Shown: positions 44,457 to 54,212, counted from the first letter of the stretch. The stretch is 64,000 nucleotides of DNA from Streptomyces antimycoticus (GCF_005405925.1 NZ_BJHV01000001.1:7626001-7690000); one strand, 5' to 3'. Numbers and translations: made by a program. The notes: generated by a model from the sequence alone, not told the origin.

Positions 44457-44736
44457 GACATCCCCTTTTGCCCTGGTGGCGGAACGTCCCCGCCACTCAT
44501 GGATGACGCTAGGCCGCGGCGGCGGGCCGACCCATCCTGCTGACCGGTGAACCCTCCGGTGGTTCCCTCCATCCGAGGAAGGGGGGACAGCCCTACCATC
44601 CCGATTCAAGCCCCTTACACCTAAAGCGCGTTGACCTTGCGACCGGAAGCGCGGCGGGCGCGAGAACGTTGCCTATGTCACACATCGGCGGGGATCTTGA
44701 ATTGACCCGTACTCATCAGTCAGGGTTTTGTCAGAA

Positions 44737-44793
44737 CCGGAGTGGCCCCAACACACTCCGGATCTTTCGCACTTGAGGGATCGGACGCGATCC
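44737..44793 (+). promoter_or_regulatory. two inverted repeats upstream of the subtilisin gene
   Basis: CCGGAGTG / CACTCCGG (44737-44744 and 44754-44761) and GGATCG-GACG-CGATCC (44778-44793). They sit 77 to 45 bp before the ATG, in the 381-bp divergent gap 44457-44837. The rest of that gap holds no gene; TTGACC hexamers occur at about 44632 and 44703 but no convincing -10 was found. Confidence 0.45.
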
Positions 44794-44837
44794 CGGTGCG
44801 GATTACCCCCACAACCGCACGAGGAGGAACCCTCGTC

Positions 44838-46054
<1,217 letters not shown>

Positions 46055-46058
<4 letters not shown>

Positions 46059-46103
46059 GCCCAAGCAAGGCCCAGCTGAGCCCAAGCAAGGCTCGGCAAG
46101 GCT
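46055..46103. repeat. short tandem repeats after the subtilisin stop
   Basis: Units of AGCCCAAGCAAGGCYCA, two good copies and one partial (GGCAAGGCTCA), beginning at the TAA stop. It lies between convergent genes. Confidence 0.75.
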
Positions 46104-46217
46104 CATACAGGTGAAGTGATCAGCCCCAGGGGCGCAGCCGGTCAGCCGGTTGTGCCCTTGGGTGTGCTGGACGCGGTTCGTGTGCTATCGAGGTGGCCGA
46201 GGTGCCAGGACCTGGCG

Positions 46218-46805
46218 TCAGCCTTCCAACTCGCGGCGCACTGCGTCGAGATCCAGGTCGACGGTGAATTCTCCGGCGACGTCGACGGAAGCCTTGCCCG
46301 TGATGGTGGCAGCCTCGCGGTAGGTGTCCCCCTCCAGTTCGTGCACCACCACGCACAGATCTGGCTTCATCTCGACCCGCCAATAGGCGGGCACCTTCGC
46401 ATGGGCGTAGAGGGCGGGCTTGAGGATGCGGTCGGCCGCTCGGTTGAACGGCGAGACGATTTCCCCCAGAAGCACGGCGGCGTCGAGAGGGGCGGCCAGC
46501 GTGCCGCGTGGGACGGCGGCGCGGTCGACGACCGCGATGTCGGGAATGAACAGTCTGGATTCCCCCGTGACGTTCACCGCCTCGCCAGAGCGGAACGGCG
46601 CACCGGACCGGGCCAGGGCGACCTTGATCTGGCTGTGCAATGCGGAAGACACGGTCTGGTGGTCCCAGTCGGGAGCAGGGGACATCATGAGGACACCGTC
46701 CACGAGTTCGAAGCGGGCTCGTGCCGGATGCTCCGGGAGTGCAAGAACGTCCTCGACCGTCCAGGGGCCTTCGTGATCGTCGACTCGCGTCTCAGCGACG
46801 CTCAT
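46218..46805 (-). CDS. Uma2-family (DUF820) PD-(D/E)xK-like protein
   Basis: A 195-aa protein of the Uma2/DUF820 family, predicted restriction-like nucleases expanded in actinobacteria and cyanobacteria. WTVEDVLALPEHPARARFELVDGVLMMSPAP is the family N terminus with the conserved E-x-DG-x-x-x-x-P. FIPDIAVVDRA supplies the acidic D, AVLLGEIVSPFNRAADRILKPALYAHAKVPAYWRVEMKP has the ExxSP and K-x-x-Y-A-xx-VP-xYW pattern. ATG 46805. The biological role of the family is unknown. Confidence 0.92.
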   Translation of the reverse strand: MSVAETRVDDHEGPWTVEDVLALPEHPARARFELVDGVLMMSPAPDWDHQTVSSALHSQIKVALARSGAPFRSGEAVNVTGESRLFIPDIAVVDRAAVPRGTLAAPLDAAVLLGEIVSPFNRAADRILKPALYAHAKVPAYWRVEMKPDLCVVVHELEGDTYREAATITGKASVDVAGEFTVDLDLDAVRRELEG

Positions 46806-46943
46806 GATCGCCACCACCGCCTCCTCGTGTGTTCCTTGACTCCAGCATGGCACGCAGCTCTGACGACCGCCGACACTTCCAGCCCGAGCCGTGGCACTCG
46901 GGCCGAAAGGTGTGAATATCACCCACAGGAGTGAGCTGAACAC

Positions 46944-48521
46944 TCAGCGGTGACGGTAGGGTTCCCGCCACGGCAGTACCTGCACCGTGTCGCCCACCGC
47001 GCGTTCGCCCGTCGCGTCGGAGGTGATGTTGGCGAGCTTGCCGTTCACGGCCATGGCGGTGGAGCCGCCGCCGTCCAGGTTGAGGGCCTCGACGGCGCCC
47101 TGGGAGCGCATGAAGCGGGCGGCCTCCTCCAGGGTGAAGCCCTCGCTCACACCTGGCTGCCGACCGTCCACCGTGGCCAGGATCAGCCGCCCCTGCTTGT
47201 CGAGCCCGGCCATCGTGCGGGGCTGCCGCACATTCGACCAGGCGTAGCCGAAGGCGAGGTTCTTCGGGTCGAGGGTGCCCTCGGTGGCGGCGTCGACGGC
47301 GATATGGCCGTCCTTCACCAGCGTGGGGGCGGCGCTGACGATGCTGTCGTCGGCGTCGAGCCGGACCCGGCGGCCGGAGGTGTTCCGGACGACCTCCTCC
47401 AGCGCGATCCGCTCGCCCCGCCGGGCGTGGGCCGTCAGCCAGTCGGACGCGGCGCCGATGCCCTGGAGCACCGAGCCCCCGGCCGGGACCGTGCCGCCGC
47501 GCGAGCCGGTGGAGACCACCCGGCCGTCGGCGTCGAGCACGACTTGGGTGCCGGGCCCGCTGGGCAGCTCGGCGCGGAACCGCGGGGTGAACTTCACCAG
47601 GTCGTCGGCCTCCGAGCAGGTCAGATCCTGACGGGGCGACTCGGTCGGAGTGGCCCCGGGGCGGCCGCAGTTGCGCACCTTGCCGGGCACCCGGTTGATG
47701 CCCTGCACCGCATAGGTGGACGACCCCGCCCGCGCGGTGACCGTGCTGGTGAGGTCGGCGATACGGGCGTGCCGGCCGCCGTCCGCGAGGATCAGCGCGG
47801 CCCGCGAACCGGCGGCCATCGACTCCAACTCCCCGTCGTACGCGGAGATTCCGGCCATCGTGCCCTGGACGCCGTCGGCGTCGGCGGTGATGAAGAAGCC
47901 ACCGTTGACGGCGATCAGGGAGTGGCGCTTGGCGGCGACCGAAGAGGTCGTCTCGCGGTCCGCCACGCTGCTGTCATGGGTGGCCGCCACGGTGCCGGTG
48001 AACCGGGCCGGGTCGATCACCGCCACATGGACGCTCTCCCGGTCGGCGGGCCGCTGCGCGTCGTAGCCGGTCCAATCCGCCACCGCCGTGAACCCGGCCG
48101 CGGCGACCTTCTCGCGCGTGCTCTGCGCCTCGCCGGTGGTCGCGTACGAGCCCACCCGCACCCGCCACCCCATGGTGCCGTGCGGGGTGTCCGCGTAGGC
48201 GGGCCACACCACGCGCTCGACCCGGGGCTCGAACCAGGCGTCCCGCAGCCGCCCCGCCGTGGCGTCCGCCCAGGACCGGTCGCCCAGTGGCGCGGCACCG
48301 GGCCCCTGCACGGTGACCGTCCAGCTCGGCTCGGCGTCCGCGTCCCGGAGCACCCCGGCCCGCACCCGCACCCCCGGGGCCACCGTCTCCGTCGTCCAGG
48401 ATCCGGCATCCGGCGCCGCCAGCGCCGGGGGTTGGATGACCGCCACGACGACGGCGGCCCCCAGCGCGGCCCCCATCCGGACGCCGAGGCCACGGCGGGC
48501 AGTGCTCTCTTCGTTGCGCAT
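46944..48521 (-). CDS. secreted phosphodiester glycosidase (NAGPA) with SPOR-like repeat
   Basis: A 525-aa exported protein; signal from ATG 48521 (GAALGAAVVVAVIQPPALAA). Residues about 90-150 contain a SPOR-like unit (WRVRVGSYATTGEAQSTREKVAAAGFTAVADW), a fold that binds denuded peptidoglycan. The C-terminal 330 residues are the NAGPA domain: HSLIAVNGGFFITADADGVQGTMAG, FTLEEAARFMRSQGAVEALNLDGGGSTAMAVNGKL. NAGPA enzymes remove GlcNAc from phosphodiesters; bacterial forms may act on wall teichoic or phage-type polymers. The cell-wall location is inference from the SPOR-like unit. Confidence 0.88.
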   Translation of the reverse strand: MRNEESTARRGLGVRMGAALGAAVVVAVIQPPALAAPDAGSWTTETVAPGVRVRAGVLRDADAEPSWTVTVQGPGAAPLGDRSWADATAGRLRDAWFEPRVERVVWPAYADTPHGTMGWRVRVGSYATTGEAQSTREKVAAAGFTAVADWTGYDAQRPADRESVHVAVIDPARFTGTVAATHDSSVADRETTSSVAAKRHSLIAVNGGFFITADADGVQGTMAGISAYDGELESMAAGSRAALILADGGRHARIADLTSTVTARAGSSTYAVQGINRVPGKVRNCGRPGATPTESPRQDLTCSEADDLVKFTPRFRAELPSGPGTQVVLDADGRVVSTGSRGGTVPAGGSVLQGIGAASDWLTAHARRGERIALEEVVRNTSGRRVRLDADDSIVSAAPTLVKDGHIAVDAATEGTLDPKNLAFGYAWSNVRQPRTMAGLDKQGRLILATVDGRQPGVSEGFTLEEAARFMRSQGAVEALNLDGGGSTAMAVNGKLANITSDATGERAVGDTVQVLPWREPYRHR

Positions 48522-48633
48522 GACCGGAAGTCCAGCGTCGGCCGGGGGCCGGGACGGCACACGCGGAGGGCGGTCTGCGGAACGTACGGTGAACGGGCGG
48601 GGGGAAGGCCGAGGGCCGCACCGCCCCTCGTGG

Positions 48634-48837
48634 CTACCGCCCGAGGTGGTCCAGCGCCCCCGCCTTGACGGCGCGTATGAAGGTTCTGAGTCGGCCCGGT
48701 GTGGTGGTGAGGATGTCGGCGGGGGTGTCGCTTTCCCGAAGCTTGATCTTGCCGTCGACGGGGAGGAGTTCGACGCAATGGTTGTCCTCTCCGTTGCCGG
48801 AGAACGAAGACTTGCGCCACTTGGCCGGGCTCGACAT
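48634..48837 (-). CDS. DUF397 protein
   Basis: A 67-aa DUF397 protein starting MSSPAKWRKSSFSGNGEDNHCVELLPVDGKIKLRES, the exact family layout (W-x-KSS-x-S-x-x-x-C-VE and RDS-like RES). ATG 48837 follows GAGAGGTAACC; an ATG at 48852 overlapping the regulator stop is an alternative. DUF397 genes usually sit next to a Scr1-type XRE regulator, as here, and many pairs influence development or antibiotic output in Streptomyces. Confidence 0.93.
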   Translation of the reverse strand: MSSPAKWRKSSFSGNGEDNHCVELLPVDGKIKLRESDTPADILTTTPGRLRTFIRAVKAGALDHLGR

Positions 48838-48848
48838 GGTTACCTCTC

Positions 48849-49697
48849 TCATATTTCTTGCGCGATGCGGTGGATGAAATCCCGAGACGCCCCTACCGCG
48901 AGGGAAGAGGCCTCGGCCTTGTCCAGTAGCGCGCGGTATCTCGTGAGCTCTGACTCCGCGTCCATCCAGAACGAGCCGTGCATGGCATCGATCTGCGCGG
49001 TATCGAGCTTGGGAACGGGCCCGCCGACGTAGAGCATGGAGTTTCCGGCTCCGCCGAAGCCGTCCACGTCAAAGGGGATCACCCTGACGGTGACGTTCGG
49101 GCGCTCCGACTGTTCCAGGATGGAGGCGAGCTGCTCGCGTGCGACCTTCCGGTCGGCTACGCGTGTGCGAAGGACACTTTCGTGAATCAACGCCGAGAAC
49201 GTGATCGCCGAGTCCTGGGACAACACCTCTCGCCTCCGTAGGCGGAAGGAGACCAGCGCGTCGAGATGCGGTGGCGGTAGCGGAGGAACGGCGTAGGCCA
49301 TGAGCGCCCGGATGTACGCCTCGGTCTGCAGGAGTCCCGGAACGTAGGAGGCCTGAAGCATGCGCATGTGGGTTGCGTGGTGTTCCAACTCGGCAAGGTC
49401 CAGTGCGCCATGCGCGAGGAGGCCCCGATGCTCCTCCCACCACCCCTTGCCGCGCTCACCGGCCATGGCAACCAGTGCGTCGATCAGCGCGGTGTCGAAG
49501 CAAGCGTATTGAGAGGCCATATAGCGCAGGCGCGCCTCGCTGATACCGGCCTTGCCCGCTTCGACCTGACTCATCTGGATGGGGTTCGTACCGATCAGCT
49601 CGGCCGCCCGGCGGGCGGTCATACCAGCCGCTTCGCGCATCTTGCGCAGCTCGGTACCGAGTCGGCGCTGTCGTGCTGTGGGCTGACTTCTCGGCAT
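48849..49697 (-). CDS. Scr1-family XRE regulator (HTH plus DUF5753)
   Basis: A 282-aa protein. The N-terminal HTH (residues 13-70) is LGTELRKMREAAGMTARRAAELIGTNPIQMSQVEAGKAGISEARLRYMASQYA. From about 90 the DUF5753 domain follows: YVPGLLQTEAYIRALMA, RLRRREVLSQDSAITFSALIHESVLRTRVADRKVAREQLASILEQ, NVTVRVIPFDVDGFGGAGNSMLYVGG. ATG 49697 follows GGAGGAG. It is coupled to the DUF397 gene downstream and is divergent from a 108-aa gene across an 11-bp inverted repeat likely to be its binding site. Confidence 0.94.
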   Translation of the reverse strand: MPRSQPTARQRRLGTELRKMREAAGMTARRAAELIGTNPIQMSQVEAGKAGISEARLRYMASQYACFDTALIDALVAMAGERGKGWWEEHRGLLAHGALDLAELEHHATHMRMLQASYVPGLLQTEAYIRALMAYAVPPLPPPHLDALVSFRLRRREVLSQDSAITFSALIHESVLRTRVADRKVAREQLASILEQSERPNVTVRVIPFDVDGFGGAGNSMLYVGGPVPKLDTAQIDAMHGSFWMDAESELTRYRALLDKAEASSLAVGASRDFIHRIAQEI

Positions 49698-49769
49698 GCT
49701 CTCTTCTCCTCCGGGCTGTTCGGCAGTCTGCCGTGCGCCACGACGCAGGTCCAACGCCCCGTAGCTGCG

Positions 49770-49801
49770 AGCATAAGGTTGTGTCGGCATAACCTTATGC
49801 T
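49770..49801. promoter_or_regulatory. inverted repeat between the divergent XRE and 108-aa genes
   Basis: Perfect 11-bp arms AGCATAAGGTT and AACCTTATGCT with a 10-bp spacer (GTGTCGGCAT). It stands out as AT-rich in a GC-rich genome. It is 73 bp from the XRE start and 90 bp from the 108-aa gene start, a good place for an operator serving both. Confidence 0.75.
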
Positions 49802-49890
49802 CTACCGTGAGTGACGCGCTCATCACGTAGTGGTGGTCGGTCGGCCGGAAGCGTATCTGCCCCTTCATGCTTGCTCTCTCGGAGGCCCAC

Positions 49891-50217
49891 ATGCAGACAC
49901 CGGACCCCTCAGAACTCTTCGACAAGGAACTCTGCGAACTCGTCCTCGCCGTCGCGCCCAGAATCTTCGCCGTCGTGCAGGAGTGCGAGATGCGGCCCGG
50001 GCTGAAAGACGGGTGTGTCGCGGCGTGGGGGGTGGCCTTCCATGAGGGGCCCGTCCACGTGATCACGGCTGACGGCACCGGACAGATGGTTCTCAACTCG
50101 CCGGAGCGGGCGCTTCGATGGTTCACGCGGCGCAGCGGCGAGGACGGTGTGACGGCGAGGCTGGTGTGGCTCAGCCGGTCGGGAGGCGCCACTTTCGACC
50201 ACGCCGAGGCCGCTTGA
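49891..50217 (+). CDS. 108-aa conserved hypothetical protein next to the XRE/DUF397 pair
   Basis: Begins MQTPDPSELFDKELCELVLA at ATG 49891 with CTCGGAGG upstream. It contains VQECEMRPGLKDGCVAAWGVAFHEGPVHVITADGTGQMVLNSPERALRWFTRRSGEDGVTARLVWL. No recognised domain. The alternating hydrophobic pattern suggests a small alpha/beta fold. Proteins of this sort often accompany Scr1/DUF397 loci as a third member. Function unknown. Confidence 0.75.
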   Translation: MQTPDPSELFDKELCELVLAVAPRIFAVVQECEMRPGLKDGCVAAWGVAFHEGPVHVITADGTGQMVLNSPERALRWFTRRSGEDGVTARLVWLSRSGGATFDHAEAA

Positions 50218-50269
50218 GCGCCCTGGTCCTGGGCGGGCTCGGCGCGCGGCGAACTGGTGCCTGGGGGGG

Positions 50270-50545
50270 CTACGACAGCAGGTGGTCGAGGCAGAGGTTC
50301 AGCCCGGCCTCCAGATGTTCCGCGGAGCCGGTGGAGAGCAGGACGGTGACACCGCCTTGGACGGTGGCGATCACGGCCGCGGCCGTGCGATCGGCGTCGA
50401 GTGATGGGTTGGCCTCGCCGGCCGCTTGCGTGGCCTCGATACCGGCTCGGACACACTCCTGCCACCGCCGCACCAGTTGCGCCGACACGGCCTGCGCGGC
50501 CGGCTCAACGACCCCGAGGAGCGGGTGTGTCGGATGACCAGGCGT
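50270..50545 (-). pseudogene. TetR-family regulator remnant, ligand-binding end only
   Basis: The reading frame up to about 50545 gives HPLLGVVEPAAQAVSAQLVRRW, then QECVRAGIEATQAAGEANPSLDADRTAAAVIATVQGGVTVLLSTGS and LDHLLS. This is the usual C-terminal end of a TetR regulator. The DNA-binding half is missing; upstream in its place lies the 3' end of the LysR gene in another frame. The only internal start (GTG 50488) would give 72 aa. It reads as a gene cut by rearrangement when the LysR/SDR pair arrived. Confidence 0.75.
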
Positions 50546-51410
50546 TCAGGAAATCGTTGATCAGAGGGTTGGCCTCGGCCGAGCGGGTTGCCAGGACGAC
50601 GCGGACCGGGTCGATGCCCTCGATGGGCACGGTGGTCAGGCCGGGGCGCAGCTGGGGCCGCCGGTCGCCGGCGGCCAGAATCAATACCGTCCGCTCCTCG
50701 GCCACAAGGTCGAGCTTGTCCTCGAACGATGCGTAGTCGATCGGTGCGCTGCGAGCCGGAACGCCATCCGGGCGCGGCTCCAGACGGGCGAAATCGCTCC
50801 ATTGCGGGACCGCGCTCGGGCATTGCGGCAGAACTTCTTCGCTGAGGTCGTCGACGGTCACCGATTCCTTTCCGGCCAGCCGGTGGTCTGTGGAGACGAC
50901 CAGAACCCGTGGCTCGGTCCACAGCTCGGTGAGGCGCAAGCGGCCGGCGGGGAAGGGCAGCGGGGCGCGGGCGACCAGGGCGTCCACGCGGCGGTCGGTG
51001 AGGGCGTGGGCGTCGTTCCACTCCAGGTGGCGGGTGCGGATGCGGGCCGTGGGGTGTCGATGCCGCAGCCGGCGTACGGCGTCGGTGATGACCAGGTCCT
51101 CGACGTATCCGATGGTGAACTCGCGCGGGGTGGCGCCGTCGCGGGCGGTGAGCTCGGCCTGATGGGCCGCTTCGAGCAGCGCCTGGGCCTGCGGCAGAAA
51201 GACGCGACCGGCTTCCGTGAGCCGGCTGCCGTGCGGGGTGCGGTCGAAGAGGCGCACGCCCAGATGTTCCTCGAGGCGCTGGATCTGGCGGCTCAGGGAC
51301 GGCTGCGCGACGTGCAGCACCGCGGCGGCGCGGCTGAAGTTGGCGTGCTCTGCGACGACCGTGAAGTAGCCGACAAGCCGCAGGTCGAGGTCCGATCCGG
51401 GAACGCGCAC
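50505..51410 (-). CDS. LysR-family transcriptional regulator
   Basis: A 301-aa regulator. The N-terminal HTH (residues 9-66) is LRLVGYFTVVAEHANFSRAAAVLHVAQPSLSRQIQRLEEHLGVRLFDRTPHGSRLTEAG. The effector domain starts FTIGYVEDLVITDAVRRL and has the usual two-lobe pattern (RVLVVSTDHRLAGKESVTVDDLSEE). GTG 51410. It is divergent from an SDR gene across 89 bp that hold an ATGCA-N5-TGCAT palindrome, so it probably controls the SDR. Its last codons overlap the TetR remnant. Confidence 0.94.
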   Translation of the reverse strand: MRVPGSDLDLRLVGYFTVVAEHANFSRAAAVLHVAQPSLSRQIQRLEEHLGVRLFDRTPHGSRLTEAGRVFLPQAQALLEAAHQAELTARDGATPREFTIGYVEDLVITDAVRRLRHRHPTARIRTRHLEWNDAHALTDRRVDALVARAPLPFPAGRLRLTELWTEPRVLVVSTDHRLAGKESVTVDDLSEEVLPQCPSAVPQWSDFARLEPRPDGVPARSAPIDYASFEDKLDLVAEERTVLILAAGDRRPQLRPGLTTVPIEGIDPVRVVLATRSAEANPLINDFLNAWSSDTPAPRGR

Positions 51411-51427
51411 GCTTCGAGCGTACCAAT

Positions 51428-51442
51428 ATGCAATGCGTGCAT
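51428..51442. promoter_or_regulatory. LysR-type box between lysR and SDR
   Basis: ATGCA-ATGCG-TGCAT palindrome, 18 bp from the lysR start and 58 bp from the SDR start. It matches the interrupted-dyad form of LysR sites. Confidence 0.65.
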
Positions 51443-51499
51443 GACGGGTTGCAGATCAGGTCTTGGACGCCGTCGCCGGTCCGGGATTTGAATCGAGGC

Positions 51500-52234
51500 A
51501 TGGAAAAGTACAACGGAAAGCGCGCCCTCATCACCGGTGGCAGTAGCGGAATCGGCCTGTCGATCGCACGTCTGCTGGCGGCCGAGGGTGCTCAGGTGAT
51601 GGTCACGGGGCGCAACGAAGCCGCGCTCGAAGCGGCGAGTAAAGAGGGGCTGGTCGCGGTTCGCAGCGACGTCGGCTCAAAAGCCGACATCGATGCCCTG
51701 GCGGGAAAGGTCGAGAAGGCGTTCGGTCAACTGGACGCGGTGTTCCTGAACGCGGGCATCACCGACTCGGTGTCGTTCGAGGCGACGACCGAGCAGATGT
51801 ACGATGCCATCTTCGCGGCCAACACCAAGGGGCCCTTCTTCACCTTGCAGCGGCTGCTTCCGCTGCTTGCCGAGGGCAGCGGCGTGGTGCTGACCACCTC
51901 GGTCTCGAACGTGCTGGGGCAGCTGGACCATGGTGTCTACGCGGCGAGCAAGGCGGCCCTCCGGTCGATGGCGCGAACCTGGGCTCGGGAATTGCTGCCG
52001 CGTGGCGTACGTGTCAACGCGGTGAGCCCGGGGCCTATCGACACAGGCATTCTGCACAAGCACCTGCCCGCCGAGGTGGCGGATGAAATGGCGGCGGGCT
52101 TCGCCGCCCAGATCCCGATGCTGCGTATAGGGAAACCGGAGGAGGTCGCGCGTGCTGCCCTTTTCCTGGCCTTCGACGCGACCTACACCACCGGTGCCGA
52201 ACTCGCGGTGGACGGTGGCGGCACCCAATTGTGA
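51500..52234 (+). CDS. short-chain dehydrogenase/reductase
   Basis: A 244-aa classical SDR using NADP(H). The cofactor motif is ALITGGSSGIGLSIARLLAAEG with VTGRN for NADP preference. The NAG motif is AVFLNAGITDSV. The catalytic Ser is in VVLTTSVSN, and Tyr/Lys are in VYAASKAALRSMARTWARELLPRGVRVNAVSPGPIDTGI. Often annotated as a FabG-like oxidoreductase. It is divergent from LysR, a common catabolic or stress arrangement. ATG 51500. Substrate unknown. Confidence 0.94.
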   Translation: MEKYNGKRALITGGSSGIGLSIARLLAAEGAQVMVTGRNEAALEAASKEGLVAVRSDVGSKADIDALAGKVEKAFGQLDAVFLNAGITDSVSFEATTEQMYDAIFAANTKGPFFTLQRLLPLLAEGSGVVLTTSVSNVLGQLDHGVYAASKAALRSMARTWARELLPRGVRVNAVSPGPIDTGILHKHLPAEVADEMAAGFAAQIPMLRIGKPEEVARAALFLAFDATYTTGAELAVDGGGTQL

Positions 52235-52361
52235 CGCGGCGTTCCGTGCCGGTCGACGATCAGTCCCGCAGCCGGCGCCAAGCCGTCACCCCGGAGCAGT
52301 TCACGCTCCGCGCGGGGACACCACGCCGCGCCGCCTCCGAACCTCATTCTGAGACGATCGG

Positions 52362-53114
52362 TCAGGCCGTCAGCAGGGCCGGGGGTGCCGTGCGCGCCTC
52401 GTCGTAGCGGCGCAGCAGCAGGCGGGCCAGTTCCGGGGCGGGCCCCAGGACGGGGGCCAGGACGTCGGCGCCCGCTGTCTCGGCGCCGTGGGCGATGCGG
52501 TCGGGGAGGCGGCCGGGGGCGATGACATAGGGGGCCACGGCCACCCGGGCGACGCCGTCCGCGCGCAGGGCGCGGACGGCGTCCTCGGTGCGGGGAAGAG
52601 AGGCGGAGGCGAACGCGGGTCGCACGGCGCACCATCCGGTGTGCCGCCACTCCCGCGCGATTTCAGCGATCACCGCGATCGCCTCCGGGTCGGTGGAGCC
52701 CGCCGAGGCCAGGACGACCCCGGTCGAGGGGCGGTCGGCGGGGCGCAGCCCCGCCTCGTGCAGCCGGCGTTCCAGGGCGTCCATGAGCAGCGGGGACGGG
52801 CCCAGGACCTCGGCCTGGCGGACGGACAGGCGGGGGTGGCGGGCCGTGGCCTCGCGCAGCACCGCCGGGATGTCGGTCTTCGCGTGGAAGGCGCGGGTCA
52901 GCAGCAGCGGGAGGGCGATCACCTCGGTGGCGTCCTCCGCGGCGAGGCGGGCCAGCACCTGCGGTACGCGCGGCGCGCTGAACTCCAGGAACGCCGCCTC
53001 CACCCGCAGCCCCGGCCGCAGCGACCGCACCCGCGCGCGCAGCGCGTCGACGGTCGCCGCATGGCGGGGGTCGCGGCTGCCGTGGGCGATGATCAGCAGG
53101 GTCGGGGCAGACAT
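52362..53114 (-). CDS. sirohydrochlorin chelatase (CbiX/SirB type)
   Basis: A 250-aa two-lobe chelatase. LLIIAHGSRDPRHAATVDALRARV holds the first metal histidine and LPLLLTRAFHAKTDIPAVL the second. The C-terminal half repeats the fold (GVVLASAGSTDPEAIAVIAEIAREW, VAVAPYVIAPGRLPDRI) with altered residues. It inserts iron into sirohydrochlorin to make siroheme, the cofactor of the sulfite reductase at the other end of this block. ATG 53114. Confidence 0.92.
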   Translation of the reverse strand: MSAPTLLIIAHGSRDPRHAATVDALRARVRSLRPGLRVEAAFLEFSAPRVPQVLARLAAEDATEVIALPLLLTRAFHAKTDIPAVLREATARHPRLSVRQAEVLGPSPLLMDALERRLHEAGLRPADRPSTGVVLASAGSTDPEAIAVIAEIAREWRHTGWCAVRPAFASASLPRTEDAVRALRADGVARVAVAPYVIAPGRLPDRIAHGAETAGADVLAPVLGPAPELARLLLRRYDEARTAPPALLTA

Positions 53115-53231
53115 GGTGGCTTTCCGTTCCGTGGCTTTCCGTTCGGCGGTTTTGCGTTCGGCGGTTTTCCGTGCGGGCGGTTTTCCGTTTGGTGGTTGTC
53201 CGGTCAGTGCTCTGCGGTCAGTGCTTTGCGG
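53115..53231. repeat. short degenerate repeats between ssuC-type permease and chelatase
   Basis: Two repeat families: GGCGGTTTTCCGTTC-like units (about 17 bp, six diverged copies, 53120-53200) and GGTCAGTGCTYTGC (about 14 bp, 53197-53235). The second runs into the permease stop codon, so on the minus strand the array starts at that stop. Confidence 0.75.
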
Positions 53232-54212
53232 TCAGCGGGCGCTCGCCAGCAGGCCGCGGCTGCGCAGCACCCGGCGCTCGATCGGGGCGAAGATCAGCAG
53301 CTCGATGGCGATGCCGACGACGAGGATCATGAGGATGCCGAGGAGCACCCCCGCCATATCGGAGTTGTTGCGCTGGTTCTCCAGGTACTGGCCGAGCCCC
53401 AGGCCCAGGTCCGGGGACTTGGCGATGATCTCGGCGGCCATCAGCGAGCGCCAGGAGAAGGCCCAGCCCTGCTTGAGCCCGGCGACATAACCCGGCAGCG
53501 CGGCCGGCAGCAGGATGTGCCGGGCGCTGACCAGACCGCGGGCGCCGAGGGTGCGGCCCGCCCGCAGGAAGAGCGGGGGCACCTGGTCGATGCCGGCCAC
53601 CAGCCCGTTGGCGATGGAGGGGACCGCGCCCAGCAGGATGACGGTGTACATCATCTGGTCGTTCAGGCCCAGCCAGATCACCGCGGGCGGCACCCAGGCG
53701 ACCGAGGGAAGCGACTGCAGCCCGGACAGGATCGGGCCGAGACCGGCGCGGATGAACTTCACCCGGGCGACGATCAGCCCCAGCGGGGTCCCGATCGCCA
53801 GCGCGATGACGAAGCCGAACAGACCGCGCGAGACGCTGGTCCAGACGATGTCGAACAGCTCGCCCTGCAGCCACAGCTGGCGCAGCGCGTCCCAGACCAG
53901 TCCCGGGTCGGGCAGCTTGTAGTCGTCGGTGACCTTCGCGACGACGAGCACCTTCCACAGGGCCAGGACGACGGCCACGGCCACGATGGGCGGCAGCACC
54001 TTCTGGACCAGCACCTCGACCGGTGAGACACGCTTGATCTGCACCGTGTCGAGGGCGTCCAGACCGGCTTCGAGGCCCGCCAGGTCCTGGGCGTTGCCCG
54101 CATTCGTCTTCGCCGTGGACTTCTCCACGGACTTCTCTATGGACTGCCCGCCGCCGCTGCCGCCGTCGGCCTCGTCGACCGCGGTGCCGCGGGTGGTCTT
54201 ACTGCTGGCCAT
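53232..54212 (-). CDS. ssuC: aliphatic sulfonate-type ABC transporter permease
   Basis: A 326-aa permease. A polar N-terminal 60 residues (Glu/Ser/Lys-rich) precede six helices beginning VLPPIVAVAVVLALWKVLVV. The SsuC/TauC motif is SLPSVAWVPPAVIWLGLNDQMMYTVILLGAVPSIANGLVAG, with the EAA-like loop RTLGARGLVSARHILLPAALPGYVAGLKQGWAFSWRSLMAAEI. It overlaps the ATPase gene by 14 bp. ATG 54212. Imports organosulfonates, or possibly sulfate, as a sulfur source. Confidence 0.9.
   Translation of the reverse strand: MASSKTTRGTAVDEADGGSGGGQSIEKSVEKSTAKTNAGNAQDLAGLEAGLDALDTVQIKRVSPVEVLVQKVLPPIVAVAVVLALWKVLVVAKVTDDYKLPDPGLVWDALRQLWLQGELFDIVWTSVSRGLFGFVIALAIGTPLGLIVARVKFIRAGLGPILSGLQSLPSVAWVPPAVIWLGLNDQMMYTVILLGAVPSIANGLVAGIDQVPPLFLRAGRTLGARGLVSARHILLPAALPGYVAGLKQGWAFSWRSLMAAEIIAKSPDLGLGLGQYLENQRNNSDMAGVLLGILMILVVGIAIELLIFAPIERRVLRSRGLLASAR

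Noticed and set aside
54199..54212. 14-bp overlap of ssuB and ssuC as a possible frameshift
   Set aside because: Both proteins are full length with normal ends; short overlaps are normal in this operon type.
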